Shown here: positions 5,256-12,089 of the stretch, one piece after another | Layout: every line of letters starts with the position of its first letter | Numbering within the stretch: the stretch's first letter is position 1 | Assembly (NCBI GenBank): GCA_035642125.1 | Contig: DASQSZ010000438.1 | Coordinates: forward strand, 1-16,139 | Origin: CALAED01 sp937891035 | Lineage (GTDB): Bacteria; Actinomycetota; Actinomycetes; Streptosporangiales; Streptosporangiaceae | DNA length: 16,139 nt | Reading direction: 5' to 3' | Translations under genes and position numbers: made by a program | The notes under the pieces: model-generated | Database searches by the model: none | What the model was told of the DNA's origin: nothing | Seen by the model: the letters and a program-made list of their open reading frames with translations, nothing else

Positions 5256-5915
5256 CTAGTGTCCGGCCGTGCGGACGGGGAGTCGGGCGGCCACGTCGGC
5301 GGTGCGCGGGCCCACGCCCAAGGCCAGTGCCTCCCGCAGGTCGTCGAGCGTGTCGACGTCGCGGCGGACGCTCGCGATGTCCCGTACGGTCAGCTCGCCC
5401 GCGCCGGCCGCGCGGTGCCGAAGCCGCGAGCCGGTGCCGAAGGCGGGCGTGAAGGGCGCGCCGGGTCGGGCGGTGTACAGCGTGGTGCCCACGCCGGCGG
5501 CGTCCGGCACGAATGCCGTCGGCACCCGAGCGGCGGCGTCGAGCACCCGGCCGAGCTCGGCCGGCCGAAGCGCCGGCAGGTCGGCCGACAGCGCGCCCAC
5601 TCCGGCGTGGGGTGCCGCCGGGCGGGCGAGCTCGGCGCCATAGACCAGGGCCGGATTCAGCCCGCCGTCGGGCTCGTCCGGCACGATCCGGGCGCCCAGC
5701 GAGGCAAGCTCGGAGGCGGCGAGTGGATCGTCGGTCACCACGATCACGATTTCGACCCGATCGCAACGCAGTGCGGCGGCTACCGTGTCGGCGGCGACCG
5801 CCAATGCCAGCTCGGCGCGGTGGGCGCCGGCCGCCGCGGCCAGGCGTGACTTCGCTCGTGCCAGTACTTTGACCGGCACAACGAGCGACCAAGCGGCGAA
5901 CCCTGAGTCTGACAT
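5256..5915 (-). CDS. cofC: 2-phospholactate / phosphoenolpyruvate guanylyltransferase
   Basis: CofC (FbiD in mycobacteria) attaches GMP to phosphoenolpyruvate or 2-phospho-L-lactate, making the activated side-chain precursor of coenzyme F420. The product has 219 residues with a nucleotidyltransferase fold: V-V-P-V-K-V-L-A-R-A-K-S-R-L (residues 12-25) for the GTP phosphates, V-V-T-D-D-P (59-64), A-L-S-A-D-L-P-A-L (108-116) with the metal aspartate, G-V-G-T-T-L and F-G-T-G-S-R-L-R-H (159-167). The ATG at 5915 gives M-S-D-S-G-F with only a weak AGAG upstream. The position between hup and gpsA equals that of M. tuberculosis fbiD (Rv2983), although mutT1 and ppk1 found there are absent here. The mycobacterial enzyme is reported to use phosphoenolpyruvate. 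I cannot tell the substrate from sequence alone. Confidence 0.92.
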   Translation of the reverse strand: MSDSGFAAWSLVVPVKVLARAKSRLAAAAGAHRAELALAVAADTVAAALRCDRVEIVIVVTDDPLAASELASLGARIVPDEPDGGLNPALVYGAELARPAAPHAGVGALSADLPALRPAELGRVLDAAARVPTAFVPDAAGVGTTLYTARPGAPFTPAFGTGSRLRHRAAGAGELTVRDIASVRRDVDTLDDLREALALGVGPRTADVAARLPVRTAGH

Positions 5916-5925
5916 CTCTGGCTCG

Positions 5926-5954
5926 ACACTATGCGGCGGCAACCGCGACACTAA
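5926..5954 (-). promoter_or_regulatory. Candidate cofC promoter
   Basis: The 8-mer CGACACTA occurs at 5924-5931 and 5946-5953, 22 bases apart. On the minus strand each copy reads TAGTGTCG and contains a TAnnnT-type box. The proximal TAGTGT (5931..5926) with TTAGTG (5954..5949) gives a -10/-35 pair with a 17-base spacer. Transcription would start a few bases before the cofC ATG, that is, nearly leaderless. This is an inference from pattern. Confidence 0.35.
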
Positions 5955-6009
5955 TGGGCACCCGTGCAGCTTATTCAGCCTCCCGGGCTGTGCCTGACGA
6001 GGAGGGCCA

Positions 6010-6774
6010 GTGGGCCACGAATATTCGAAGGCGTGGCGGATGGTGTCGGTCGGCATCCTGCGCCCGCTGCTGTTCTTTATGCTCAAGCGCGACTGGCGGG
6101 GCCGGGAGCACATCCCCGCGGGGGGCGGGGTGATCGTCGCGGCGAACCATCTGTCGTGGTCGGATCCGCTGGCCCTCGCCCACTTCGTTTACGAGTCGGG
6201 GCGTTATCCCGTCTACCTCGCCAAGGACGCCCTGTTCGACATCAAGGTGCTGGGCTCCATCTTGCGCAAGCTCGGGCAGATCCCGGTTTATCGCGATCGG
6301 GCCGACGCCGGGCTCGCCCTGCGCGCGGCCGAGGCGGGCCTGCGTGCCGGCGAGTGCCTGATGTTCTACCCGGAGGCGACGGTCACCCGCGACCCGCGGC
6401 TGTGGCCGATGACCGGCAAGACGGGTGCGGCCCGGCTGGCGCTCGCCACTGGCACGCCGGTCATCCCCGTCGCGCACTGGGGCGCGCATATCCTGTGGCC
6501 GTACGGCACGAAGAGCTTCCGCCCGTTCCCGCGCAAGACCATGCATGTGCTCGCCGGTCCGCCCGTCGACCTGTCCAAGTACGAGGGAGAGCCGCTCAAC
6601 GCCCAAACCCTCGAGGCGGCGACCATGGACATCATGCACGCTATCGCCGATCTGCTCGGTGAGCTGCGCGGCGAAAAGCCCCCGGAGAAGCTGTACGACC
6701 ACCACGCGGCCATCCGGGAACGCCGGCTCAAGAAGCTCGGGCAGGATGAAGTACAGGAGGGAACGGCTGAGTGA
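6010..6774 (+). CDS. plsC: 1-acyl-glycerol-3-phosphate acyltransferase family protein
   Basis: Lysophosphatidic acid acyltransferase family member, 254 residues, at the inner face of the membrane, acting in phospholipid synthesis. The catalytic H-x4-D motif is N-H-L-S-W-S-D (His47, Asp52), preceded by V-I-V-A-A. The second block is L-G-Q-I-P-V-Y-R-D-R and the third is F-Y-P-E-A-T-V-T-R-D, where Ala replaces the usual Gly of E-G-T. The hydrophobic stretch V-S-V-G-I-L-R-P-L-L-F-F-M-L near the N-terminus can act as a membrane anchor. The GTG at 6010 is supported by AGGAGGG five bases upstream. Pairing with gpsA, which makes glycerol-3-phosphate, fits phospholipid synthesis. The substrate could also be a related acyl acceptor, as this family is broad. 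Its stop overlaps a mini-ORF start (GTGA). Confidence 0.9.
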   Translation: MGHEYSKAWRMVSVGILRPLLFFMLKRDWRGREHIPAGGGVIVAANHLSWSDPLALAHFVYESGRYPVYLAKDALFDIKVLGSILRKLGQIPVYRDRADAGLALRAAEAGLRAGECLMFYPEATVTRDPRLWPMTGKTGAARLALATGTPVIPVAHWGAHILWPYGTKSFRPFPRKTMHVLAGPPVDLSKYEGEPLNAQTLEAATMDIMHAIADLLGELRGEKPPEKLYDHHAAIRERRLKKLGQDEVQEGTAE

Positions 6775-6842
6775 GCACACGCGCCGATGCCGACCAGGTG
6801 GCCATCCCCAGCCCGGCCACGGCCGTGCGGGGGGCACCATGA
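6771..6842 (+). CDS. Possible 23-codon mini-ORF linking plsC and gpsA
   Basis: A GTG at 6771 overlaps the plsC stop as GTGA, and the frame ends at TGA 6840-6842, which overlaps the gpsA ATG as ATGA. A strong ribosome site, AGGAGGG (6755-6761), lies nine bases before the GTG. The peptide begins V-S-T-R-A-D-A-D-Q-V and ends A-V-R-G-A-P. It may serve as a coupling leader that carries ribosomes to gpsA. Alternatively it is the remnant of a longer GpsA N-terminus, now out of frame by one base change. gpsA also has its own G-rich run before its ATG. Confidence 0.3.
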   Translation: MSTRADADQVAIPSPATAVRGAP

Positions 6843-7849
6843 CATTCCGATCGGCGGTGTTGGGTGCCGGCTCGTGGGGGACCGCCTTCGGTAAGGTGCT
6901 CTGCGACGCGGGCGGCGAGGTGACGTTGGCCGGCCGCCGCCCGGAGATCGCCGACGCGATCAACCACGACCACGAAAACCCCGACTACCTGCCCGGCATC
7001 ACGCTGCCCGAGCGGCTGCGCGCCACCACAGAGCCGGAGCGGGCCCTCGCCGGCGCCGACTGCGTTGTGCTCGCCCTGCCCGCGCAGACCCTGCGCGACA
7101 ATCTGGGCGCCTGGCGATCGGCGCTGCCGGACCAGGCGGTGCTGATCAGCTTGATCAAAGGCGTGGAGCTCGGCACCGGCAAACGGATGAGCGAGGTCAT
7201 CCAGGAGGTCGCCGACCTGCCCGACGAGCGGGTGGCGGTCATTTCCGGGCCCAACCTGGCCCGCGAGATCGCCGAGGGGCAGCCGTCGGCCTCGGTGGTG
7301 GCCTGCACCGACGAGGACACCGCGCGGCGGCTGCAGACGGCGTGCATGACGGCGTACTTCCGCGTCTACACCAACACCGACGTGATCGGCGTCGAGCTGG
7401 GCGGCGCGGTCAAGAACGTCATCGCCTTGTGCGTCGGCATCGCCGCCGGTCTCGGCTTCGGCGACAACACCCGGGCGATGCTCATGACAAGAGGTCTCGC
7501 CGAGATCACGCGGCTGGGCGCGGCGCTCGGGGCCGACCAGCACACCTTCGCCGGCCTGGCGGGCCTCGGCGATCTGGTGGGCACCTGCAGCTCACCCCAG
7601 TCGCGCAACCGTACGTTCGGCGAGAACCTCGGCAAGGGCATGTCGCTGCCGGAGGTCATCGCGACGACCAAGCAGACGGCCGAAGGCGTGAAGTCGTCGG
7701 AGGCCGTGCTAGAGCTCGCGCGCAAGCACAGCGTCGAAATGCCGATCACCGAGGTGATCGCCGCCGTCATGCATCACGGGATGTCGATCGCGGAAGCCGC
7801 GATGCTGTTGATGTCGCGGTCTCCCAAGCCCGAACGCTACGGAGTGTGA
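6839..7849 (+). CDS. gpsA: NAD(P)H-dependent glycerol-3-phosphate dehydrogenase
   Basis: Reduces dihydroxyacetone phosphate to sn-glycerol-3-phosphate, the backbone for phospholipids, in the cytoplasm. The 336 residues match the family length. The dinucleotide site G-A-G-S-W-G-T-A-F is at residues 9-17. Lys107 (L-I-K-G-V-E) and the catalytic Lys192 (G-G-A-V-K-N-V-I-A) are present, as are G-D-N-T-R-A and the G-L-A-G-L-G-D-L-V-G-T-C-S-S segment. The C-terminal S-R-S-P-K-P-E-R resembles that of Streptomyces GpsA. The ATG at 6839 has a run of six G about four bases upstream. It lies 64 bases after plsC, joined through the mini-ORF at 6771-6842, so translational coupling is likely. Confidence 0.96.
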   Translation: MTFRSAVLGAGSWGTAFGKVLCDAGGEVTLAGRRPEIADAINHDHENPDYLPGITLPERLRATTEPERALAGADCVVLALPAQTLRDNLGAWRSALPDQAVLISLIKGVELGTGKRMSEVIQEVADLPDERVAVISGPNLAREIAEGQPSASVVACTDEDTARRLQTACMTAYFRVYTNTDVIGVELGGAVKNVIALCVGIAAGLGFGDNTRAMLMTRGLAEITRLGAALGADQHTFAGLAGLGDLVGTCSSPQSRNRTFGENLGKGMSLPEVIATTKQTAEGVKSSEAVLELARKHSVEMPITEVIAAVMHHGMSIAEAAMLLMSRSPKPERYGV

Positions 7850-7973
7850 CCGCTGCGCCGCAGGGCCGCGGGCGAGCGCGATCCAAGGGCTTGGCCGAGG
7901 CCGCGATCGCCGGACAGGCCGACGGCGGTCGGCGCGTGAGCGAGCCGCGCCCCTAGCGGTAGGGTCAGGCAGC

Positions 7974-9098
7974 ATGTCTGACCGCAGCGCTCAGCCCGAT
8001 CGCAGGATTCGCGTCGCCATCGTGTTCGGCGGACGCAGCTCCGAGCACGCCATCTCCTGTATCACCGCGGGGAGCGTGCTGGCGGCCATCGACCGCGAGC
8101 GTTATGAGGTGGTGCCGGTCGGCATCGCCCGCGATGGCCGCTGGGTGCTGGCGCCCGGCGACCAGCGACTCGCGATCGAGGGCGGGCGGCTCCCGGAGGT
8201 GACCGGCGAGGGCACGGCCCTTGCCCTGCCCTTCGACCCGGAAACGCGCGGCCTGATCATGGTCGAGCCGGGGACGGTGCCGCGCGCGCTTGGCGAGGTC
8301 GACGTGGTGATCCCGTTGCTGCACGGACCGTACGGCGAGGACGGCACGATCCAGGGCATGCTCGAGCTGGCCGGGATCCGCTATGTCGGCGCCGGCGTGC
8401 TGGCCAGCGCGGTCGGCATGGACAAGGCCTTCATGAAGGCGGTCTGGTCGGCGCAGCGGCTGCCGATCGGGCCGTACGTCGTCGTCAAGGACCGCGAGTG
8501 GCGCCGCGAGCGCAAGCGGATGATCGATGAGATCAAAGAGCTGGGCTGGCCGGTTTTCGTCAAGCCCGCCCGCGCCGGGTCGAGCATGGGCATTCGCCGG
8601 GTCGCGGCCGAAGACGAACTTGACGCGGCGATCGAGGCGGCGCGCGAGCACGATCCCAAGGTCCTGGTCGAGGCAGCGATCGCCGGTCGCGAGATCGAAT
8701 GCGGCGTGCTCGAAGGGCTCGACGACGATCCGGCGGAGGCCAGCCTGCCGCTCGAGGTCAAGGTGTCCGCCGACCACGACTACTACGACTTCGACGCCAA
8801 GTACCTCGACGACGCGCTGGAGTTCGACATCCCGCCGCGGCTGCCCGAGCCGGTGATCGAACGGATCCGCGCCCTGGCCGTCAAGGCGTTCGACGCGCTC
8901 GGCTGCGAGGGGCTGGCCAGGGTGGATTTCTTCTACACCCACGACGGCACGCTGCTGCTCAACGAGATCAACACGATGCCCGGCTTCACCCCGGCCTCGG
9001 CGTTCCCCAAGATGTGGGCGGCCACCGGCCTGGACTACCCGGAGCTGGTCGACCGGCTGATCCAAACCGCCCTGCGCCGCCGCACCGGCCTGCGCTAG
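7974..9098 (+). CDS. ddl: D-alanine--D-alanine ligase
   Basis: ATP-grasp enzyme joining two D-alanines for the peptidoglycan stem peptide, 374 residues. Motifs in order: V-F-G-G-R-S-S-E-H (residues 17-25), H-G-P-Y-G-E-D-G-T (117-125), V-K-P-A-R-A-G-S-S-M-G (196-206), the omega-loop Y-Y-D-F-D-A-K-Y (270-277) and the metal/D-Ala site N-E-I-N-T-M-P-G-F-T-P (330-340). The omega-loop Y-x-A-K-Y form is that of ordinary Ddl and not of VanA-type D-Ala-D-lactate ligases, so no vancomycin resistance is implied. The ATG at 7974 has only a weak AGG upstream. A TAGGGT box at 7961-7966 would be too close for a normal leader, so expression may depend on read-through from gpsA, 124 bases upstream. Confidence 0.96.
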   Translation: MSDRSAQPDRRIRVAIVFGGRSSEHAISCITAGSVLAAIDRERYEVVPVGIARDGRWVLAPGDQRLAIEGGRLPEVTGEGTALALPFDPETRGLIMVEPGTVPRALGEVDVVIPLLHGPYGEDGTIQGMLELAGIRYVGAGVLASAVGMDKAFMKAVWSAQRLPIGPYVVVKDREWRRERKRMIDEIKELGWPVFVKPARAGSSMGIRRVAAEDELDAAIEAAREHDPKVLVEAAIAGREIECGVLEGLDDDPAEASLPLEVKVSADHDYYDFDAKYLDDALEFDIPPRLPEPVIERIRALAVKAFDALGCEGLARVDFFYTHDGTLLLNEINTMPGFTPASAFPKMWAATGLDYPELVDRLIQTALRRRTGLR

Positions 9099-9103
9099 CG
9101 CGT

Positions 9104-9116
9104 CGGCCACCGGCCG
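9104..9116. terminator. Small hairpin between convergent ddl and propeller gene
   Basis: CGGCC (9104-9108) and GGCCG (9112-9116) form a five-base GC stem with a three-base loop in the 22-base gap between two convergent stop codons. It has no T tract. It could act as a weak bidirectional terminator. Confidence 0.3.
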
Positions 9117-9120
9117 CGGG

Positions 9121-11130
9121 CTAGGTGAAGGGCACCCAGGCCTGTCGGGCCAAGGTGGTCGCGTCGTTGGCCTGCAATCCGGCCTCGGACATCGTCCACA
9201 GCGTCGTGCCGATGGTCAACGACCGCCGGATCGTCGCGTCGTGCGGCGGCCGGTTCTCTTCCTGGCCGGGCTGGCGCACGGTGCCCAGCCGCCGCACCTG
9301 CCGGTCGCGTACGGACAGCACGAGCGCCTGTTCGGCGAGCCCGCCCGCCACGTCGGTGGACGCGAACCGCTGGACGGGCAGCACGGTGAGGCCGCTGTCG
9401 GGCCGGTAGAGGAAGGCGTGCGGGTCGAACTCCACCTCCGAGGTGCTCGACTCGACCTTATGCGCCGCCAGGCGCCGCGGCCGGGCGGGGTCGCGCACGT
9501 CGAACAGCGACACCTGGGTGCCGGTGGTGCGCCCCTGCGACGTGGCGTCCTGACCGACGCCGATCAGCGTTCCGTTTCCGGCCGGGTGCAGGTAGGCCGA
9601 GTATCCGTTGATCTTCAGCTCTCCGGCCTGCCGCGGCCTGCGCGGGTCACGCAGATCCAGCACGTAGAGCGGGTCGACTTGGCGGAAGGTGACCACGTAG
9701 CCCGTCGGCCCGAGGAACCGGACGGCGAAGATGCGCTCGCCGGTGCCGAGCCCGTCCACCCGGCCGATCGGGTCGAGCCGCTCGCCGCGCTGGGCGAGGA
9801 TGTGCACCGCGCTGCGCGGCTCCGCCGGGGACATCGTGGGCGCGGTCGGCGAATCCGGCCGCGGGGGCGCGACCGGGTTGATGGTGGTCGCCACCCGCAG
9901 GTTGCCGCCGAACTCCGACAGGGAGTACTGGTTCAACAGGCCGCCCGGCACGGCGCCGGTCGCGACGTACCGCGGTCGGCCGCCGCCGCGAATGTCGAAC
10001 TTATAGATGTCCGTCCGCTGAGTCTCCTGGGCCCGGCGGGGCTGGTTCGGCGGGGCCGGCGTGATGCCGCCGGTGTTGGTGACGTACAGGCTGCTCGCGG
10101 AGGCGTACACGTTCTGCCCGCCGGCAACGACGCTCACCGGATCGGTCGCGCCCAGGTCGCCGCCCAGGTCGACGGTCAGCACGCTGAGCAGCGACGTTCC
10201 GGTGTAGGTCGGCGGATGGCTGATCCGCTCGCAGGGGACCCGCTGGGTCTGCGTCCGGCCGTCGCGGGTGATCTGGAAGCTCGGCTGCCAACTCGACAAT
10301 GGCGCCTTGCGCACGACCTCCTGGTTGGCCCGGGTGCGGTCCGCCGGCGAGTTCGCCTCGTCCGGCCGCGGCAGCGGGAAGTCGATGCGCGGCATGGAAC
10401 GTACGACGAGGCGCGCCACCGAGCCGACCTGCCGGGCGTCGACGTAGCCGCCGTCGGTGGTCAGCCTGCTCACCACGCGCGGCGCGCCCGAGATGTCCAC
10501 GAGCGTGAGCCGGGACCCCGCCGCCGAGCGCGGCGGAATATCGGCGAATTCGTCCTCCCGCAAGGGAATCGGCATCGCCCTGTCGAGGCGTTCGATGACG
10601 AGGACGCGGTCGCCGGACAGCAGCAGATCGTCCTCGATGACGCCGAGGGTGCCCGGCAGGGCGAGCGTGCCGGTGACCCGGCGGGAGGCCGCGTCCACCA
10701 CCTGCAGCCTGCCGCGTGCGATCGCGATGATCCGGCGGCCGTCGGTCTTGACCAGGTCGGGTTCGTCGACCCCGGCCTCCTGGACGTTGGTGGCCGAGTG
10801 GTCGGTCTCGGGGGCGGACCCGGCGCCGGGCGCCCCCTGGGCCCGCCCAAGCTCGGCGCCGTCGCCGGCGTCGCCGGCCGAACCGGGCAGCGGCCGGCGC
10901 AACTCCGAGGACTCGGCAAGACCGAACGGGCCCACCTGCGCCGCCGTCGCCTTGCGCAACCCGTTCAGCAGGGCGGGGCAATCGCTGGAGGAGACGAGCC
11001 TGGCCACCGCGAGCCCGCCGGGCTGCGGCTGTCCGGTGCGTGGCGACGCCGGGGCCGCTTCGTCGCCGGAGCAGCCCGCGACGGCGAGCCCCGCGACCAC
11101 CAGGATGCTGATCACTGCACGCGCGGCCAT
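9121..11130 (-). CDS. Secreted beta-propeller lipoprotein
   Basis: Large exported protein of 669 residues. It begins with a lipoprotein signal peptide: M-A-A-R-A-V-I-S-I-L-V-V-A-G and lipobox L-A-V-A-G-C with Cys20 as lipidation site. A low-complexity Gly/Ala/Pro linker follows. The region from about residue 113 has T-N-V-Q-E-A-G-V-D-E-P-D-L-V-K-T-D-G, the hallmark of the 'beta propeller domain' family (Pfam PF09826 by recall). Blade-like repeats come after it, for example L-Q-V-V-D-A, L-Y-V-L-D-L-R-D-P-R-R-P, V-S-L-F-D-V-R-D-P-A-R-P-R and L-V-L-S-V-R-D. The molecular function of this family is not established, and a surface protein-interaction or sensing role is inferred from the fold. The ATG at 11130 lacks a strong ribosome site. 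It lies 148 bases after the DUF3515 gene and may have its own promoter. Confidence 0.88.
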   Translation of the reverse strand: MAARAVISILVVAGLAVAGCSGDEAAPASPRTGQPQPGGLAVARLVSSSDCPALLNGLRKATAAQVGPFGLAESSELRRPLPGSAGDAGDGAELGRAQGAPGAGSAPETDHSATNVQEAGVDEPDLVKTDGRRIIAIARGRLQVVDAASRRVTGTLALPGTLGVIEDDLLLSGDRVLVIERLDRAMPIPLREDEFADIPPRSAAGSRLTLVDISGAPRVVSRLTTDGGYVDARQVGSVARLVVRSMPRIDFPLPRPDEANSPADRTRANQEVVRKAPLSSWQPSFQITRDGRTQTQRVPCERISHPPTYTGTSLLSVLTVDLGGDLGATDPVSVVAGGQNVYASASSLYVTNTGGITPAPPNQPRRAQETQRTDIYKFDIRGGGRPRYVATGAVPGGLLNQYSLSEFGGNLRVATTINPVAPPRPDSPTAPTMSPAEPRSAVHILAQRGERLDPIGRVDGLGTGERIFAVRFLGPTGYVVTFRQVDPLYVLDLRDPRRPRQAGELKINGYSAYLHPAGNGTLIGVGQDATSQGRTTGTQVSLFDVRDPARPRRLAAHKVESSTSEVEFDPHAFLYRPDSGLTVLPVQRFASTDVAGGLAEQALVLSVRDRQVRRLGTVRQPGQEENRPPHDATIRRSLTIGTTLWTMSEAGLQANDATTLARQAWVPFT

Positions 11131-11178
11131 ACCGGTTGGACGAGGACGCCGCCGACCCGGTTCCCGGCGATATGCCCA

Positions 11179-11205
11179 ATATGGACGATACGGACGAGAC
11201 GGAAG
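11179..11205. repeat. Three 9-base tandem units
   Basis: ATATGGACG, ATACGGACG and AGACGGAAG follow one another without gaps in the region upstream of the propeller gene. On the plus strand they would encode an acidic D-D-T-D-E-T-E run in a short open frame (11172-11282). On the minus strand they give CGTCC elements nine bases apart in the likely promoter region. Confidence 0.55.
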
Positions 11206-11278
11206 CGGTGCGCCCTAACCGGCGTCGGTCGGCAGGCCGCCGCGGTGCGCGATGGCCGCCGCCGCGTGCCCAGATGAC

Positions 11279-11752
11279 CTAGAGTTCGCCGCCGGGCTTC
11301 GCCGGCAGCGCGGCCTTGATCGCGGGGGTCAGCTCGACGAGGACGTCGCCTTGCGGCGCGTAGACGGCGGGTACGGTCACCTCGACGTAGGCCCGGCGGC
11401 CGACCGCGGTGAACGTGACCGGCCGGTCCGGCGGCCGCGGGAACCATGAGATGCCGTTCACCGTGACCAGCTGGGAGGTCTGCCGCATCGTCGCCGGCCG
11501 GGGGACCCCGCAGCGCAGGGCGATCGCCGGTGAGCCCCACGCTCGGGTCAGCCGGGACTCGGGGCGGATTTCGCGTCGCGACTGGCGGCGCAGCGTGGCC
11601 GGCAGGCGTTCGTTGAGGGCGCCGCACAGCCGTACGGTGGCCGGGTCGGGGATGGGCGGCGGCACCTCGACCGCACCGGGCCCGCACCCGGTCAGGCAGC
11701 CGGCGAAAGCGGCCAGGAGGCAGCCGGTCAGCGCCCAGAACCCGCCGCGCAC
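11279..11752 (-). CDS. DUF3515 family lipoprotein
   Basis: Exported protein of 157 residues, matching by gene position and sequence pattern the DUF3515 family of actinobacteria (Rv2980 occupies the same site between ddlA and thiL). The N-terminus has a signal peptide with lipobox L-T-G-C, Cys23 being the probable lipidation site, then V-P-P-P-I-P-D-P-A. The mature part contains the conserved L-C-x-A-L-N-E-R-L-P, a W-G-x-P-A-I-A-L-R-C-G-V and a W-F pair at V-N-G-I-S-W-F. The function is unknown. The start is a GTG at 11752 with a weak ribosome site. It lies 20 bases after the RAM-domain gene, so the two are likely one transcript. Confidence 0.85.
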   Translation of the reverse strand: MRGGFWALTGCLLAAFAGCLTGCGPGAVEVPPPIPDPATVRLCGALNERLPATLRRQSRREIRPESRLTRAWGSPAIALRCGVPRPATMRQTSQLVTVNGISWFPRPPDRPVTFTAVGRRAYVEVTVPAVYAPQGDVLVELTPAIKAALPAKPGGEL

Positions 11753-11771
11753 TCGGATCTCGGATGGCCCG

Positions 11772-12005
11772 CTAGATGTGGACGATGGGGCAGGTCAGCG
11801 TCCGGGTGATCCCTTCCACCGTCTGGATCTGCGCCACCACCAGCTTGCCGAGCTCGTCGACGTTGTGCGCCTCCGCCCGGACGATCACGTCGTAGGGGCC
11901 GGTCACATCCTCCGCCTGCGTGACGCCCGGAATCCCAGCGATCTCGCGGGCGACATCGGCCGCCTTGCCCACCTCGGTCTGAATGAGGATGTAGGCCTGC
12001 ACCAT
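11772..12005 (-). CDS. Stand-alone RAM domain (Lrp/AsnC ligand-binding) protein
   Basis: A 77-residue protein made only of the alpha/beta RAM domain found at the C-terminus of Lrp/AsnC regulators, where it binds amino acids and builds dimers and octamers. Visible features are M-V-Q-A-Y-I-L-I-Q-T-E-V-G, the I-P-G-V-T-Q-A-E-D-V-T-G-P-Y-D-V-I-V turn with the G-x-Y-D motif, and I-Q-T-V-E-G-I-T-R-T-L-T. There is no DNA-binding domain, and nothing like one precedes it. The ATG at 12005 has GGGAGGA (12017..12011) five bases upstream, so the short form is the true length. It is divergent from thiL and heads a run with DUF3515. Such solo RAM proteins may bind amino acids or modulate full-length Lrp proteins, but this is not shown here. 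Confidence 0.9.
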   Translation of the reverse strand: MVQAYILIQTEVGKAADVAREIAGIPGVTQAEDVTGPYDVIVRAEAHNVDELGKLVVAQIQTVEGITRTLTCPIVHI

Positions 12006-12023
12006 CACGTCCTCCCGGGCGAT

Positions 12024-12039
12024 GACTGCTCTGTCAGTC
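12024..12039. promoter_or_regulatory. Possible operator dyad between RAM gene and thiL
   Basis: GACTG (12024-12028) and CAGTC (12035-12039) form an inverted repeat with a six-base centre in the 84-base divergent gap. Close by, ACCGT is directly repeated at 12044-12053, and its reverse contains TACGGT, a TAnnnT-type box for the minus-strand gene. Binding factor unknown. I see no thiamine (TPP) riboswitch pattern ahead of thiL. Confidence 0.25.
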
Positions 12040-12089
12040 GGCAACCGTACCGTGGTTTAGGTCGGAGGTGTGTCATCGCAGTCAGTGGA

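Noticed and set aside
4545..5849. 434-codon plus-strand open frame across hup and the cofC region
   Set aside because: It overlaps the clear hup gene in another frame and lies antisense to cofC, and it has no recognisable motifs.
7846..7956. 36-codon frame starting GTGA at the gpsA stop, in the gpsA-ddl gap
   Set aside because: It has no ribosome site at usable distance and an Arg/Ala/Gly-rich peptide. Overlap of GTG with a TGA stop arises often after a GTG-TGA end, so it is weaker than the 6771-6842 case.
7974..9098. VanA-like D-Ala-D-lactate ligase
   Set aside because: The omega-loop has the Y-x-A-K-Y form of ordinary Ddl and no vanH or vanX neighbours are present. The gene is in its normal housekeeping position.
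9241..11277. 678-codon plus-strand open frame opposite the propeller lipoprotein
   Set aside because: The composition is typical of an antisense shadow (Arg, Gly, His, Val). The minus-strand frame has a signal peptide, lipobox and family motif.
12006..12089. TPP riboswitch ahead of thiL
   Set aside because: The gap is only 84 bases and shows no CTGAGA or similar conserved THI-element cores. The CTGAGA inside the ndgR palindrome (minus and plus strand near 2070) lies far from any thiamine gene and lacks the rest of the element.
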